Origin: Pachysolen tannophilus NRRL Y-2460
Taxonomy: Eukaryota; Ascomycota; Pichiomycetes; Alaninales; Pachysolenaceae
Direction: 5' to 3'
Length of the DNA: 64,000 nucleotides
Assembly: GCA_001661245.1 (NCBI GenBank)
Contig: KV454016.1
Location: 1,047,186-1,111,185, forward strand
Part shown: piece by piece, positions 41,061 through 52,044 of the stretch
How positions within the stretch are numbered: the first letter of the stretch is position 1
Layout: each line of letters opens with the position of its first letter
Translations under genes and position numbers: made by a program
The notes under the pieces: model-generated
What the model saw: only the letters and a program-made list of their open reading frames with translations
Told to the model about the DNA's origin: nothing
The model's database searches: none

Positions 41061-42406
41061 ATGGGGTATAACTACAAGGATGTCGATTGGGTTGACATTA
41101 AGAAAAATGTCGTTAGGGTAAGCATAAAGTATTTAAAAACATATGAAATACTTGATAAGTTATTAACAATATAAATTCCAATTTTCAATTGATTGTGTAT
41201 TTTCATAATTAGGCCCCTCAAATTTTGAAAAACAAAGCAAAAGTGGGAACTACCACTGTAGACGAGGAATTTGAATTATTAAGTAACAGATTCTATGAAA
41301 TAGATGAAGACATTAATAAATTATCAAAATCAGTGCATAAATATCATTCGGCAATTATATCGTTACTTGAATTTTCTAGTCAATTGGGTCACACAATGAC
41401 TATTCTCTTGGATCCTACAATTGAAAGAAAAACAATTGACATTAATCAATTGAATAACGGTGAACACACAAGTTTGAAAAACTACGAAAATGCAACTGGA
41501 GCTTCAGAAAGAATTTCAAAATATTTAGAATCTTATACTTCAATTGATCATGGTATCAATGATTGTTTAAATATTTTACTTGAAAGTTTTGATTCACAAA
41601 TTAAACAGTTGACAATTTTTTTGAAAAAAGTTAAAAAATATATTAAGGAAAGAAATTATTCTTTGTTAGATTATGATAAGTACATTGATTCAATTGAAAA
41701 TTTAGAAGATAAATATAATTCTTTGACTCCAAAGCAACAACAGCAGTTATTTACTAATAAGAGAAGAATTGAAGACTTTAAAGTAAAATATGATACTTTA
41801 AACTTAAATTTGAAAAAAGAATTGCCATATTTTTTTGCATTAATAAGGGAAGCAGCAAAACCTTTATTTACAAAAATTTATTATACACAATTTTCCATAA
41901 TGTATCAAATGCATATTTCTTTATCAAACAATGCACCACAGGAGTATCTTGGCAATTTTAAAGATTTCAAAAAAGACGTTATTTTGGAAAAACAAGCAAA
42001 ATCATCAGAAATCTTGGATTCTTTAAAAATATGCAATTTCCATGACGAATTTTTAAAAACCATAACGAATAACTTAATATTAAGTGATACTTACCCATCA
42101 AGCTCAAAAAATTATTCAGCTAGCACCACCAACTTATCAAGAGAATCTTCTGCAAAGAGTTCCTCAAAGATTTTCATGAATTCTCTCCCACATCCTCCAC
42201 CTCCGTATACTCGTAATGAACCTGCTATGACAGAAGACTACTGTATTGCTCTATACGATTTTTTCAAAGTTCAAGATGGGGATTTATCTTTTAAAGAAAA
42301 TGATAAAATTAAAATATTACAAAGAAATGAAAGCAACGGCTGGTGGAAAGGAGAGCTAAATGGAAAGATAGGATTTTTCCCAAGAAATTACGTTTCTTTA
42401 TGTTAA
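41061..42406 (+). CDS. Amphiphysin-like BAR-SH3 protein (Rvs167 family), two exons
   Basis: Exon 1 is 41061-41117 (19 codons, MGYNYKDVDWVDIKKNVVR). An intron with GTAAGC donor and AATTAG acceptor follows, and exon 2 is 41213-42406, giving 416 residues. The N-terminal BAR domain covers residues ~20-270 (APQILKNKAKVGTTTVDEEFE, then RFYEIDEDINKLSKSVHKYHSA). It bends membranes at endocytic sites. A Ser/Pro linker (LPHPPPPYTRN) leads to a C-terminal SH3 domain from about residue 360: CIALYDFFKVQDGDLSFKENDKI, then WWKGELNGKIGFFPRNYV, with all the usual SH3 landmarks. It is divergent from classic Rvs167 and lacks the Gly/Pro/Ala-rich middle. It may be the extra Rvs167 paralogue found in Candida-type yeasts. 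Confidence 0.85.
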
Positions 42407-42646
42407 GCTCAGCAAATTTGAATTAAATAATTTTTCCTTTTGTATAATACCACTATCAAATTATAGTTTTTAGCTAAAAAGCCGAGTGAGAAATATTTTA
42501 ATTCTTAAGTAATCAATTTTTGTAAAACCTATAATTGAAATGCTATACATAAATTATTATCTTACATATCATTTGTAAGCTCAACGCTGTTATAAGTTAT
42601 GACTGTAATGCTACCAATATCACTCTCTACCATTTTTTTTTCTCCC

Positions 42647-44515
42647 TTATAATTTCTTAAGAAGTTCAAGATTTTCATTAATTTCGTTTTTTACTTCTCT
42701 TTCCCATATTTCAACGCACCTACCAGAACAAAATTGTTTCCTGATTGGAATGAGTTTAACATCCACAAAATCCCACCATTCAATTACCTCAGCAACATAT
42801 TGTATTACAATTTGGTTACATACAGAACACGTTTCTTTTAAGGCACCCAGATGTAAAGCTTTTGCAATAGTTTGAGAAATTGTTTTACCAATTACTTGTT
42901 TCCACTTCCTGGTTTCTGATTGAGAAGTTTTGTATGTTGATATTTCACGAAGACATAATTCTGTTAATTTGGGAATTTTGAATAAGTTTGACTGCAAAAT
43001 TTTTTGTTCTTTCTCATCAAAGCTATCTTCGTATAATTGTTGGGTGGAAGGTGAAAGGGAAAATTCAGTTTCTGATTTCTGGGATAATATGCTTAAATTT
43101 TTAGTTAATTTGAATGCTCCTTCATTTATAATATGCTTATTTCTGTTGATATATTTTAAACGTCCTATGAATCTTCTCTGTTTAGAGTTCTTCTGTATTG
43201 ACTGTGGACAAATTTCTCTTGTAGTTTTAAAATCTTCTTTTTCTAATAATGCAGAATTAGGTCTTAGAACCAAAGTTTGAAGATTATTCAAATCCAATAA
43301 CTGGTGTGGTAAAGTCTGAATTAAATTTGAAGATACATTCAAATACTTCAAATTTTTTAAGTATGAAATGATCCCAGGTAATGATTTCAATTTATTATCT
43401 CTTAAGCTCAATACTTCAATTTTATCACGTAGTTCAAATAAGCATGGTGATAATGAACTTAAAGCATTATGAGTTAAGTAGATTTGTAATCTCACAGGGG
43501 AAATAAATCCAAATTCATCAGGTATAACTAAGTCTTTAAAATCTTCAATTTCATCTGGAATTTTGACTAAATTTAAATTCTCGAGGTAAATTTTCTTATC
43601 ACAATTTTCAAAAAAAATTGTTAATAAATCTCTGGCTCTTTTCAGTACTAATTCTGCATCTAATGTTTGTTCTTGACTCCAATCCAAATCTTTTTCAGAC
43701 AAGGGTTGAACCCCATTAACCCTACCAAACCTATCAATTCCAAAATCAATGGTATCATCAGATTGTACATGGTTTTCATTGAAAAAAGGATTTGAAAAAT
43801 TATTATTATTCATAAAAGTAACTTGACTACTGGGAAGCGGAAATTGATTATTATTGTTACTATCATTATTATTATTATTATTATTAGGAGGAAGCCAATA
43901 TGGTTGATTAACAAGACTTTGATTTTCGATTTTAGTTGGTGAACTGGGTAAAATAAAAGTACGATCTGCTACTGAATTGAAATATCCCATTTCCAATTCA
44001 GAATCAAGTGTATTACTATCATTTGCAAAATCCCTTTTTTTCATATTGCTATTGGAAATTGGAGGTGAACTGGACAATTTGTGGAACGGATATATAGAAT
44101 CTGATGAATGATTATTTATAAAATCTGTTAATGAATTTTTTTTATCTTTTCGATGCTTATAAGGAAGTTGATGCTGTGAATGTTGAATCTGAGTGCTAGT
44201 TGGTATATGTTCTAGATCCATCCCATCAGACGTAAGCATTGGATCTGAACTTCCAACTCTTGATTTCTTGTTATATTTATACCCATCATAAGAATCATTC
44301 TCAATGTTTACATCGCTTCTACGTCGTTTTGAAGCAGATGCATTGCAATCATTGACACTTTCTGCATTCTCTAAACCTCTGGTATGGAATATTGTACCAC
44401 CTGCATTCAAATCTCTAATTTTACGATTCACAGGTTCTGTTGATAACGGTACCTCATTCTTATCATTTCTTGATATATCAAATGCCAATGGAAGTAAAGT
44501 ATTCTGTCTATCCAT
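42647..44515 (-). CDS. Leucine-rich-repeat protein with C-terminal Cys motif
   Basis: The predicted 622-residue protein begins with a disordered Asn/Ser-rich region (to about residue 275), which includes an Asn run and a basic KRRRSDV patch. Four or so leucine-rich repeats follow near residues 310-425: YLENLNLVKIPDEIEDF, then LSSLSPCLFELRDKIEVLSLRDNKLKSLP and YLKNLKYLNVSSNLIQTLP. The last 90 residues hold CSVCNQ..., a Trp-Trp pair, then KQFCSGRCVEIWE, four cysteines that look like a small zinc site. This LRR-plus-Cys layout occurs in uncharacterised fungal proteins. I know of no established function. Nuclear location is possible from the basic patch. The gene seems intact with an ATG start. 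Confidence 0.75.
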   Translation of the reverse strand: MDRQNTLLPLAFDISRNDKNEVPLSTEPVNRKIRDLNAGGTIFHTRGLENAESVNDCNASASKRRRSDVNIENDSYDGYKYNKKSRVGSSDPMLTSDGMDLEHIPTSTQIQHSQHQLPYKHRKDKKNSLTDFINNHSSDSIYPFHKLSSSPPISNSNMKKRDFANDSNTLDSELEMGYFNSVADRTFILPSSPTKIENQSLVNQPYWLPPNNNNNNNDSNNNNQFPLPSSQVTFMNNNNFSNPFFNENHVQSDDTIDFGIDRFGRVNGVQPLSEKDLDWSQEQTLDAELVLKRARDLLTIFFENCDKKIYLENLNLVKIPDEIEDFKDLVIPDEFGFISPVRLQIYLTHNALSSLSPCLFELRDKIEVLSLRDNKLKSLPGIISYLKNLKYLNVSSNLIQTLPHQLLDLNNLQTLVLRPNSALLEKEDFKTTREICPQSIQKNSKQRRFIGRLKYINRNKHIINEGAFKLTKNLSILSQKSETEFSLSPSTQQLYEDSFDEKEQKILQSNLFKIPKLTELCLREISTYKTSQSETRKWKQVIGKTISQTIAKALHLGALKETCSVCNQIVIQYVAEVIEWWDFVDVKLIPIRKQFCSGRCVEIWEREVKNEINENLELLKKL

Positions 44516-44736
44516 AATCAGAGCATAGCAGTTTGAGAAAAGAATAGATAATTATAAAGATACGATGAAATAAATGAATGAATAAAAAAAAAAAACTCTA
44601 TTCGTTTTGTTTACCTTTATTTACCTTTGTGACAAATTTGGCGCGTGAAAAGTAAAAAGAAAAAAAAATTATTCCATTTTGGGTAAGTTTACTAGAAATA
44701 ATATGCACATTTGGGAGAAAAGTGAGAATACAATTT

Positions 44737-44808
44737 TCCGTGATAGTTTAGTGGCTAGAATTACCGCTTGTCGCGTGGTAGACCGGGGTTCAATTCCCCG
44801 TCGCGGAG
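44737..44808 (+). tRNA. tRNA-Asp (GTC)
   Basis: The 72-base cloverleaf is almost identical to S. cerevisiae tRNA-Asp. The acceptor TCCGTGA pairs with TCGCGGA, the D-arm starts GTTTAGTGG, the anticodon loop TTGTCGC carries GTC, and the T-loop is GGTTCAATTCC. The discriminator base is G. A run of T follows for polymerase III termination. There is no intron. Confidence 0.97.
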
Positions 44809-44891
44809 CTTTTATTTTTTTTATTTTTTTTATTTTTTTTTTTTTCTTTTCTTCTATATATAATATTATACATCTATTACTACCTACCCAA

Positions 44892-47168
44892 CTACTTCTT
44901 GTCTAGGTTACTATTAAAATAATGAGGAGCTAATTCTTCTAACCAATGTTCTCTTATAGGAATACAGTTTCTCATGTACTGTTTTGAAGTTAAAACCAAT
45001 TCATTATAAACTATCAATTTTGGTGGAGGTTTGACTTTAAACAAGATACTTGAAGGATGGATAAAAACATTTTGTTGTTTTTTTATTGATTTGTATGAAT
45101 CTCCTAATTTTGATAATTTGGCTGTATGTGGGAAAAATCCCGAAACTATTGATTTTTGTACATTGATTAATTGTTGTTCTGGTAATAATTTATTTTCCAC
45201 AATAATATTTTTCACAATTTTCAATTTTACACATATTCTTTTTAATTGATTTCTAATATTTTTAACTCTTTGTAATGTCTTGGATTGTAAAAAAAAATCT
45301 CTACACCATTGATTTGAATATCCATTATCTTTATACTGATTATAAATTTCTAATAAAGTTAAATGATCTCCTCCTTCAATTTTACTAAAAGATTCTCTCA
45401 GTTGATCCGCTTGTAATTTTTTTTCTTTTGGACGATAAAATAGAGAATTAGATTCACCCAACATTGACATTATTGTTAAAATTTCTTCAACACAATTAAA
45501 TTTTTCACTTGAAATAATACTTTTTGAAATCATTGGATCTGTTGGAAATTCACACATTTGGAAACCTAATTTAGTTAAATTTCCCTTATCGTTCATTGCA
45601 CCTAATGCATATAACAATTCTAATGATTTTATTAAACTTTCATTTGATGGAGGATCCATAAATTCAAAATGCAACAAATCATTGATCCCCATGGATAATA
45701 ATAATAATACAATACTTGACAAATTAGAACGTAAAATTTCTGGCGTTGGATTAGATTCTAATTCATTGAAATAAGCCCATTTAGTGAATAATCTAAAACA
45801 TTTTCCCGGACCAACTCTTCCAGCTCTTCCAGCTCTTTGATCTACTGAAGCCCGTGAACAAGGTGTAATCACCAACAGCTCCATTCCTGTTGATGGATTA
45901 TAAACATTTTCCTTAACAAAGCCCGGATCTATAACATATACTATACCGTCGATAGTAATAGAAGTTTCAGCTATATTTGTAGCCAAGACAACTTTCCTGG
46001 CATTTTCAGGTGTTTTTTCAAAAATTTTCTGTTGTATTTCAGGAGGTAAATTGGCATAGATGGGACATATCAACATTTCCTTAATTTTTGATCCCAACTT
46101 CCCACATGTTTCAGTTAAACTCTCAACTATTGATTCAATTTCATCTTGACCAGTTAAAAATACTAATATATCACCTTTTGGTTGAGTGGTATGTATTTGG
46201 AAAATAGTTGTCAATGCAGCTTGAACATAGTTTGCTTCTGGTTGTAAAGTATAGTACACATCCACTGGGAATTTTCTTCCAGGAACACTAAAGATAGGTG
46301 CATTATTGAAAAATTCAGAAAATTTCGAGGCATTAATTGTAGCAGACATGACTATTACTTTAAGATCTTTTCTTCTAGTTATTAATTGTTTGAGCAAGGA
46401 CAAAATCAAATCCGTAGCACTTGTTCTTTCATGTGCTTCATCAATCATTATTACAGAATATTTTGATAGTTCTGGGTCCACAGAAAATTCTTTTAATAAC
46501 ATACCATCAGTTAAATATTTTAAAATTGTCTTATCACTAGATTTATCCTCAAATCTAATTGTATAACCAACTTCATTCCCTAATTTCACATTCATTTCTT
46601 CTGCTACACGAGTGGCAACACTCGTAGCAGCCACTCTACGTGGTTGAGTACATGCAATTGTTAATCCATGATTGAGTTCCTGTTCAATCAAGTATTGAGG
46701 AATTTGAGTAGTTTTACCAGAACCTGTTTCACCAACTAGAATTAAAACTTGATATTTCTGAACAGAATCCAATATTTCATCTCTATATTTATATACAGGC
46801 AAAGATTTCCGTTGATCAGATATAGATTTAAGTCTTTGACGTTGTAATTCTTTTTCTTGTTCTATTGCAATATCTTTTTCATCTTTTAAAGTTGATATTT
46901 CATCTATTAATTTCGAATCTAATGCAAAATCAATTTTTGAATCAAATACAAATTCGTATTTCTCATTTCCTGGAAGTGATATTTCATCAGGATTTTTAAA
47001 ATTCTTATCGTTGGTATTAGTCTTGGATCTTTTAACTTGCTGAGATTCCCAACTTATATTACTATAATCATTTCTATTTCTTTTAGAAGTCAACAATTGC
47101 TCTTTATGTTTTCTATCATTAGATTCCAGCGGCAATTGATAAATATTATCCCCACTTGACCGTTTCAT
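44892..47168 (-). CDS. PRP2: DEAH-box spliceosomal ATPase Prp2
   Basis: Prp2 remodels the activated spliceosome just before the first splicing step. From ATG at 47168 the protein has 758 residues (S. cerevisiae 876; the N-terminal region is shorter). A charged N-terminus (~110 residues) precedes LPVYKYRDEILDSVQKYQVL and the motif I GETGSGKTTQIPQYL. Then come CTQPRRVAATSVATRVAEE, DEAHERT (motif II), MSATI (III), NIAETSITIDGI (V) and QRAGRAGRVGPGKCFRL (VI). The C-terminal winged-helix, ratchet and OB domains follow. The YRDEIL...QVLILVGETG block and VGPGKCFRLFTKWAYFNEL point to Prp2 over Prp16, Prp22 or Prp43. In the phrase GMELLVITP the first of the two Leu codons is CTG at a position that is usually Ser in DEAH proteins. 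Confidence 0.88.
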   Translation of the reverse strand: MKRSSGDNIYQLPLESNDRKHKEQLLTSKRNRNDYSNISWESQQVKRSKTNTNDKNFKNPDEISLPGNEKYEFVFDSKIDFALDSKLIDEISTLKDEKDIAIEQEKELQRQRLKSISDQRKSLPVYKYRDEILDSVQKYQVLILVGETGSGKTTQIPQYLIEQELNHGLTIACTQPRRVAATSVATRVAEEMNVKLGNEVGYTIRFEDKSSDKTILKYLTDGMLLKEFSVDPELSKYSVIMIDEAHERTSATDLILSLLKQLITRRKDLKVIVMSATINASKFSEFFNNAPIFSVPGRKFPVDVYYTLQPEANYVQAALTTIFQIHTTQPKGDILVFLTGQDEIESIVESLTETCGKLGSKIKEMLICPIYANLPPEIQQKIFEKTPENARKVVLATNIAETSITIDGIVYVIDPGFVKENVYNPSTGMELLVITPCSRASVDQRAGRAGRVGPGKCFRLFTKWAYFNELESNPTPEILRSNLSSIVLLLLSMGINDLLHFEFMDPPSNESLIKSLELLYALGAMNDKGNLTKLGFQMCEFPTDPMISKSIISSEKFNCVEEILTIMSMLGESNSLFYRPKEKKLQADQLRESFSKIEGGDHLTLLEIYNQYKDNGYSNQWCRDFFLQSKTLQRVKNIRNQLKRICVKLKIVKNIIVENKLLPEQQLINVQKSIVSGFFPHTAKLSKLGDSYKSIKKQQNVFIHPSSILFKVKPPPKLIVYNELVLTSKQYMRNCIPIREHWLEELAPHYFNSNLDKK

Positions 47169-47292
47169 GTTTCTAGACACTGATCTGAACCGCAAATTAC
47201 ATCAACTAACCAACTAACTTATTTCTGATGAGATTGCAAAAAAAAAAAAAAAAAAAAAAAATAAACCAAGATAAAATTAAAAAAAAATTAAT

Positions 47293-47365
47293 TGGACGAG
47301 TCAGGAATCGAACCCGAGACCTTTCGCATGCTAAGCGAACGCGCTACCAACTACGCCACACGCCC
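47293..47365 (-). tRNA. tRNA-Ala (AGC)
   Basis: On the minus strand, a 73-base cloverleaf begins GGGCGTGTGGCGTAG, has anticodon loop CTTAGCATG (anticodon AGC) and T-loop GGTTCGATTCC, and ends CTCGTCC plus discriminator A. It closely matches yeast tRNA-Ala. Its 3' flank reads ATTAATTTTTTT, a polymerase III terminator. It has no intron and lies about 125 bases upstream of PRP2. Confidence 0.97.
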
Positions 47366-47572
47366 TAAATTAACATCATGGAATAACACTTTGTTTCAAT
47401 AGTGGTTTGTGCTCTCCGCAAAGTACTGGTAAAACCAAAATCCTTTCTTTGACAGGAAGAACTTTTTAATCTACAAATGGAATGAGAATTAAATACTGGA
47501 ATTGTTTAGTCACATTGTACCATAAGAGCAAATGCATAATCCATGTCGCCTATCGCTGGTAGTATATAACTC

Positions 47573-49402
47573 ATGTTGAATACCCTTTTCCATAGGCACC
47601 TGAATTTATTGAGGTCATCTGTGTCGTTTTCAATTTGCAAAAGAAGGTTTAGAAACAATTTTTTTATTTGGGTTGGGAATTGGAAGATAAGAGAAAACTG
47701 TTTAATCTCTGTGCGACAATATTCACAAGAACCGCTAAAACTGAGTATATCTGAATTCAAGGGTGAAAATGATTTAGAGAAATTGCAAGGGTGGGTTGAG
47801 GTATTCATTGAACGTTCAAGTCAGGCTATACAAAAAGATGATATTCCACTAAGTATTGAATATGCGTTGAAAAAGCTAGTTAGAGATTATATTAAACAGA
47901 AAGACCCACCAATTGGTGAAGATTCATCAAATGATTTCTTGGATATTTTTGAGTCTAAAGATGATTTAGATGTTGAGCGTTGTATTAGTTGGATTTCTTT
48001 ACAATTTGATGGTGCTAGAAATCAATCTATTGAAAAACAAAGAATAAATACCAAAAGATACAATTTATCAACTTTATCATATTCACAATTTTTAAAACAA
48101 TTATATCCGTTGAAAGAGAATATAGGACCCACGAAGTATAAAATTGATTTTCGAAAATTATTTGATTCCTATTTGTTATTACCAAGTCCGAGGCCATTAT
48201 ATATTAAAAGTTATCATTTTGAAAAATTGTTAAAGACTTTATTACATTCTGTAAATGAGGAAAATTTTTTTTTATTAAAGTTTTGGGAAGTGATTATTGA
48301 AGATATGAGATCTTGTAATCTACCTTTAACAACGAATAATAAAAATAAAGTGTTACAATTATTATTTCATAGCGAAAATAACATTAATTGGGATAACTTG
48401 AATTTAGATACAATTGAAAAATTGGAGAAGAGCTTGCAGTTGAATGATATTTCATCTTATAATATTATTTTGAAAGCTTGCTTAATGAATAAAAATACAA
48501 GTTCCGTTTCTAACAATAACTATTATGATGAGTTAATAACTATAATTTTACGGAAAATAAATACAAAGAGATTGAAACCAAACAAAGCTACATATGTTTT
48601 TTTAATTAATTATTTATCATCAATTAACAGTATCGATCACTTGGCTCAAATTTTATACCACATCTTGGATAAAACTAACATTAGCTTTGATATTCATATA
48701 TTAAACGATATCTTAATCGCTTTGTTGAAATGTGGACTTTTCGAGTCATCAACTTTATTGTTAAATCACATCATCGATATTACATATTTGAAAATAAATA
48801 AAGGAGGTACACTAGAATATTTACAAAGAAACAAAATTAGAGCAATACACAAGAAAAATTTAAAAATTATTGATTTTATTAATCAGGAATTAGACAATAA
48901 GGATATTATATGGCCCTATTTGATAAATCCAGTTGACAGGACTTTTGACATATATATCAGAAATTATATCGCTAATAAAGAGTTTTTTGAAAAATTTGAA
49001 GTGATATTGAAGTATTTACAATTTATGATGGACCAAAATATATTTATAGATAAGGGAACTTTTGAAACCCTATATGAGTTTTTCATTAACAATCATGAAC
49101 GGGATATTAATTCTTTGAATTTTGCAAACTTGATGAAGCTAACAGATTTATTGGTGAATTCGAATAAAAAAAGACAAATGTTTGTTACGGATACATCAAT
49201 TTCTAAGACTTTTCAAGCTTTTAAAATGTATTCACCCCATTCTGAATTTACTAGTTTCATTGAAGAAAAAGAGATTCAGATTTTTGGCCTAATTAAAAAA
49301 GCCAACAACTCACAGAAAGCTGTTGATATTCATGATGTATTTTATGCTAGAGACCAGATGTATTTCAGAACATTAGAAATTGTTGTAAACACTAATAAAT
49401 AG
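47573..49402 (+). CDS. Probable mitochondrial helical-repeat (PPR-like) protein
   Basis: The 609-residue protein begins with a basic, acid-free stretch rich in Arg, Leu and Ser (MLNTLFHRHLNLLRSSVSFSICKRRFR) that reads as a mitochondrial targeting peptide. The rest is helical with repeated helix pairs. The region around residues 290-420 (SSYNIILKACLMN, then KPNKATYVFLINYLS and FDIHILNDILIALLKCGLFESSTLLL) has the 35-residue spacing of PPR-like repeats, as in yeast mitochondrial mRNA factors (Aep, Pet, Rmd9 types). I cannot assign an orthologue. The role suggested is in mitochondrial RNA stability or translation, by class only. The start was chosen as the ATG that keeps the targeting peptide. 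Confidence 0.65.
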   Translation: MLNTLFHRHLNLLRSSVSFSICKRRFRNNFFIWVGNWKIRENCLISVRQYSQEPLKLSISEFKGENDLEKLQGWVEVFIERSSQAIQKDDIPLSIEYALKKLVRDYIKQKDPPIGEDSSNDFLDIFESKDDLDVERCISWISLQFDGARNQSIEKQRINTKRYNLSTLSYSQFLKQLYPLKENIGPTKYKIDFRKLFDSYLLLPSPRPLYIKSYHFEKLLKTLLHSVNEENFFLLKFWEVIIEDMRSCNLPLTTNNKNKVLQLLFHSENNINWDNLNLDTIEKLEKSLQLNDISSYNIILKACLMNKNTSSVSNNNYYDELITIILRKINTKRLKPNKATYVFLINYLSSINSIDHLAQILYHILDKTNISFDIHILNDILIALLKCGLFESSTLLLNHIIDITYLKINKGGTLEYLQRNKIRAIHKKNLKIIDFINQELDNKDIIWPYLINPVDRTFDIYIRNYIANKEFFEKFEVILKYLQFMMDQNIFIDKGTFETLYEFFINNHERDINSLNFANLMKLTDLLVNSNKKRQMFVTDTSISKTFQAFKMYSPHSEFTSFIEEKEIQIFGLIKKANNSQKAVDIHDVFYARDQMYFRTLEIVVNTNK

Positions 49403-49438
49403 AGAATAAAAGTAATATTTATTTTATCATTCGTCGTT

Positions 49439-51814
49439 TTAAAGTTCTTCTAAATACTTATTTAAATACCTATTTTTCAAATTTAACTGTCTAATAACAT
49501 CCCAGATTTCAGCATCATATTCATTCAAAATTTCGACTATATCAATAATCGGATCTTGTCTTTCTTCAAAGTTATTATTTTCAACGTACGCTTTAACAAT
49601 TTCACCATACCTATTTCTTAAAGTTTGTGGATCTTCACCTTCAAAAGACACAAAATTTTTCTTAAGCGATGGTTCAGGAATTCTGGGCTTCATATAACTT
49701 TTAATGAAAATAAGAGAAGTCCTGATTTTTTCTTCCAAACATGATAATGTTGTTTCAGCGTCATACGTCAAAATATTGGATAATTTTCTATTTGCCTTAT
49801 TAATAACTTTGATATTACCGAATTGTCTAGCATTATATTTCTCCGATATTTCTCTGTCATGAGTAATATTGAAACCTAGAAACCAGTTTAAATTTTCCAA
49901 AAGAACTAAATCATTATCGCTATTTTCAGGATCAGTAATTTCATCATAATTTACAAAAAAACTAGTGGAATGTTCATCAGTAAGTGCATTTTGCAATATT
50001 TTTTTAAAAATTTTTAATTTCATATCCAATAAATTTTCACCTTCAACTTGTTCTTTATCGACGGAAAAATTTAAAAATTCATTTCTATAAGGAAATGATA
50101 CTATGTTTTTTACTGTGAAATCTTTTAAATTTAACGACGATATTGTTGTTAACGGGTGTGGAGTTGCTATTAATTGTAAGACTTTTCTTTCTTCTTTTTC
50201 AAAATCATTATCCATATTTAATGAAGACTTTATTACAAGATTTTTATTTTCACATTTGGGTATTAATGTTTTCAAAACGTTTTCATAACCTTCAATTGAT
50301 TTCAAGTTTTCTTTATTATAAAGATTTTCGTTATTGTCAATTTGTTTCAAATCTTGTTTAATACTATCCCACCTTTCTTTCAATTTCAAACTTCGCACTT
50401 TTAGGAAGTTTTCTGGAATTGGATATCCAACTTCAATCAATTTTGATGGACATTTACTCATTTTTTTCCCAATTCTGATTAAATTTTTTGATAAAAGATT
50501 GTTTGGTAATGCAATTGGATCAATTATATTTATATCTGTACTAATTCTATTCAAAAATAAGGTATGTTGATGTAGATCAATAGATTGAAGCACTTTATCA
50601 AACAAAAATTTATTAGTTGTATCTGCAAGAGCTGGATTCAATTCTTTTATATTATCTATTGAATATCGACCAAACAAGTCTGTATAATAGTTGCTCGCTG
50701 GAAGCTTATTTGTAAAATTTTTTGTATGTAAAATGGAATTTAATGCTGTTTTCAATGAATTTTTATTAATAATTAAAAAATCTTCTTCATCTGAAGTTAC
50801 TATATCTTGCTCTGCTAATTTTTTATGGAAACAACTTTTCAATAAATTTTGTTTAAATTTAACAAAATCATTTTCATTATCAATAATTGGGAAAAGTTTA
50901 TAATCTATGTATATACCATTTTGTATTCTATCATTACCTTCAGTATTTAAATAATCATGCAAACCTAATAATTTTAAATTTAAATTAGATAAAAGTAAAT
51001 CAGGATATTGATTTTCAAATAAATTAATGAAATAATTTTTATTATTAATATCAGGTTTTTTCTTTTGAGATTTGAAAAAGCTAAATCCCAATGCTTTTTT
51101 TTGTTTAACATTATTTTTTTGTTTAAATTTTTTACGATTTTCAATCAATTTTTTCCTTCTTTCTTTTCTTTGTTTTATTCGTTCATCTCTAGTTAAAGAA
51201 TTTGGGTCTTTAAGTATTAATTTTTCAATATCACTGTCGCTTTCTCTATTAAGTTTACTATCATCTTTATTCCCATTATTATAATCATCATCATCATAAT
51301 CATTATCATCATCATTATCTTTCTTGTAGTTCAGTAAAATTTCTTTTGGATTTAAAATTGTTGGATTAACACCTAAAGAATAATAAAATTTCACCCATTT
51401 TTTCAATAATTTTTTTTCAAATAATTGTTCTTCAATAGGTAATTTTTCAACATCATTTTCATTAAAATATGTAAATACAGGACAATTATTTGGATTATTG
51501 ATCAAAGATTTAAATTTTATAAGTGATGGGGTATTATCCTGAGATATTAAAGACTCACTTAAATCAGCTATACTTGTCCCTCCATTATCATAACTCTGAT
51601 TTATAAATTCTTGAATATAATTTCTTGGAGATACAGAAGATTGATCTCTTAAGATAAAATAACATAAAAATATCAGTATTAAAATCAGCGGTATTAAATA
51701 TTTTAAATGAACCCTGTTTTTCCTTAAAAAAAGCTTGAACCTCGCAACAGCCAATCCATTCTTCCTTTTCCTATACCCACCACCATGACTACTGTTCATC
51801 AGTTGAAACCTCAT
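49439..51814 (-). CDS. Type II membrane protein of unknown function, possibly Golgi glycosyltransferase-like
   Basis: The predicted protein has 791 residues. A short basic cytosolic tail (about residues 1-35, rich in Lys/Arg) precedes one strong membrane segment near residues 39-57 (LIPLILILIFLCYFIL). A lumenal stem and large domain follow, which is the layout of Golgi type II enzymes. The stem near residues 165-245 is very charged, with an Asp/Asn-rich run and a Lys/Arg-rich run. Parts such as CPVFTYFNENDVEKLPIEE, then KKWVKFYYSLGVNPTIL, and LIATPHPLTTISSLNLKDF look conserved. I recall similar phrases in yeast surface-glycan proteins but cannot name the family. No DxD motif can be called with certainty. 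In the re-inverted arrangement its start would be divergent from GGT. Confidence 0.6.
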   Translation of the reverse strand: MRFQLMNSSHGGGYRKRKNGLAVARFKLFLRKNRVHLKYLIPLILILIFLCYFILRDQSSVSPRNYIQEFINQSYDNGGTSIADLSESLISQDNTPSLIKFKSLINNPNNCPVFTYFNENDVEKLPIEEQLFEKKLLKKWVKFYYSLGVNPTILNPKEILLNYKKDNDDDNDYDDDDYNNGNKDDSKLNRESDSDIEKLILKDPNSLTRDERIKQRKERRKKLIENRKKFKQKNNVKQKKALGFSFFKSQKKKPDINNKNYFINLFENQYPDLLLSNLNLKLLGLHDYLNTEGNDRIQNGIYIDYKLFPIIDNENDFVKFKQNLLKSCFHKKLAEQDIVTSDEEDFLIINKNSLKTALNSILHTKNFTNKLPASNYYTDLFGRYSIDNIKELNPALADTTNKFLFDKVLQSIDLHQHTLFLNRISTDINIIDPIALPNNLLSKNLIRIGKKMSKCPSKLIEVGYPIPENFLKVRSLKLKERWDSIKQDLKQIDNNENLYNKENLKSIEGYENVLKTLIPKCENKNLVIKSSLNMDNDFEKEERKVLQLIATPHPLTTISSLNLKDFTVKNIVSFPYRNEFLNFSVDKEQVEGENLLDMKLKIFKKILQNALTDEHSTSFFVNYDEITDPENSDNDLVLLENLNWFLGFNITHDREISEKYNARQFGNIKVINKANRKLSNILTYDAETTLSCLEEKIRTSLIFIKSYMKPRIPEPSLKKNFVSFEGEDPQTLRNRYGEIVKAYVENNNFEERQDPIIDIVEILNEYDAEIWDVIRQLNLKNRYLNKYLEEL

Positions 51815-52044
51815 ACTTTCTTTCCCATTAGAAAAAGAAAATTCAAAGAGTTTTCAGAAAATCTTATTATAAACAAATTCATTTACTACATTAAAGTTTC
51901 TTTCAGTTATAGCTTAAAAGAGATGAGTTGGGCTTCTCGAAGAAAATCAACTAAGACTGAAACAGGGGCTGAAAACCTACAATTAGCAAATAGCAAAATA
52001 AAAAAAACAAAAAAAAAACAAAATAGGGGCGGCAGGAAGAAGAA

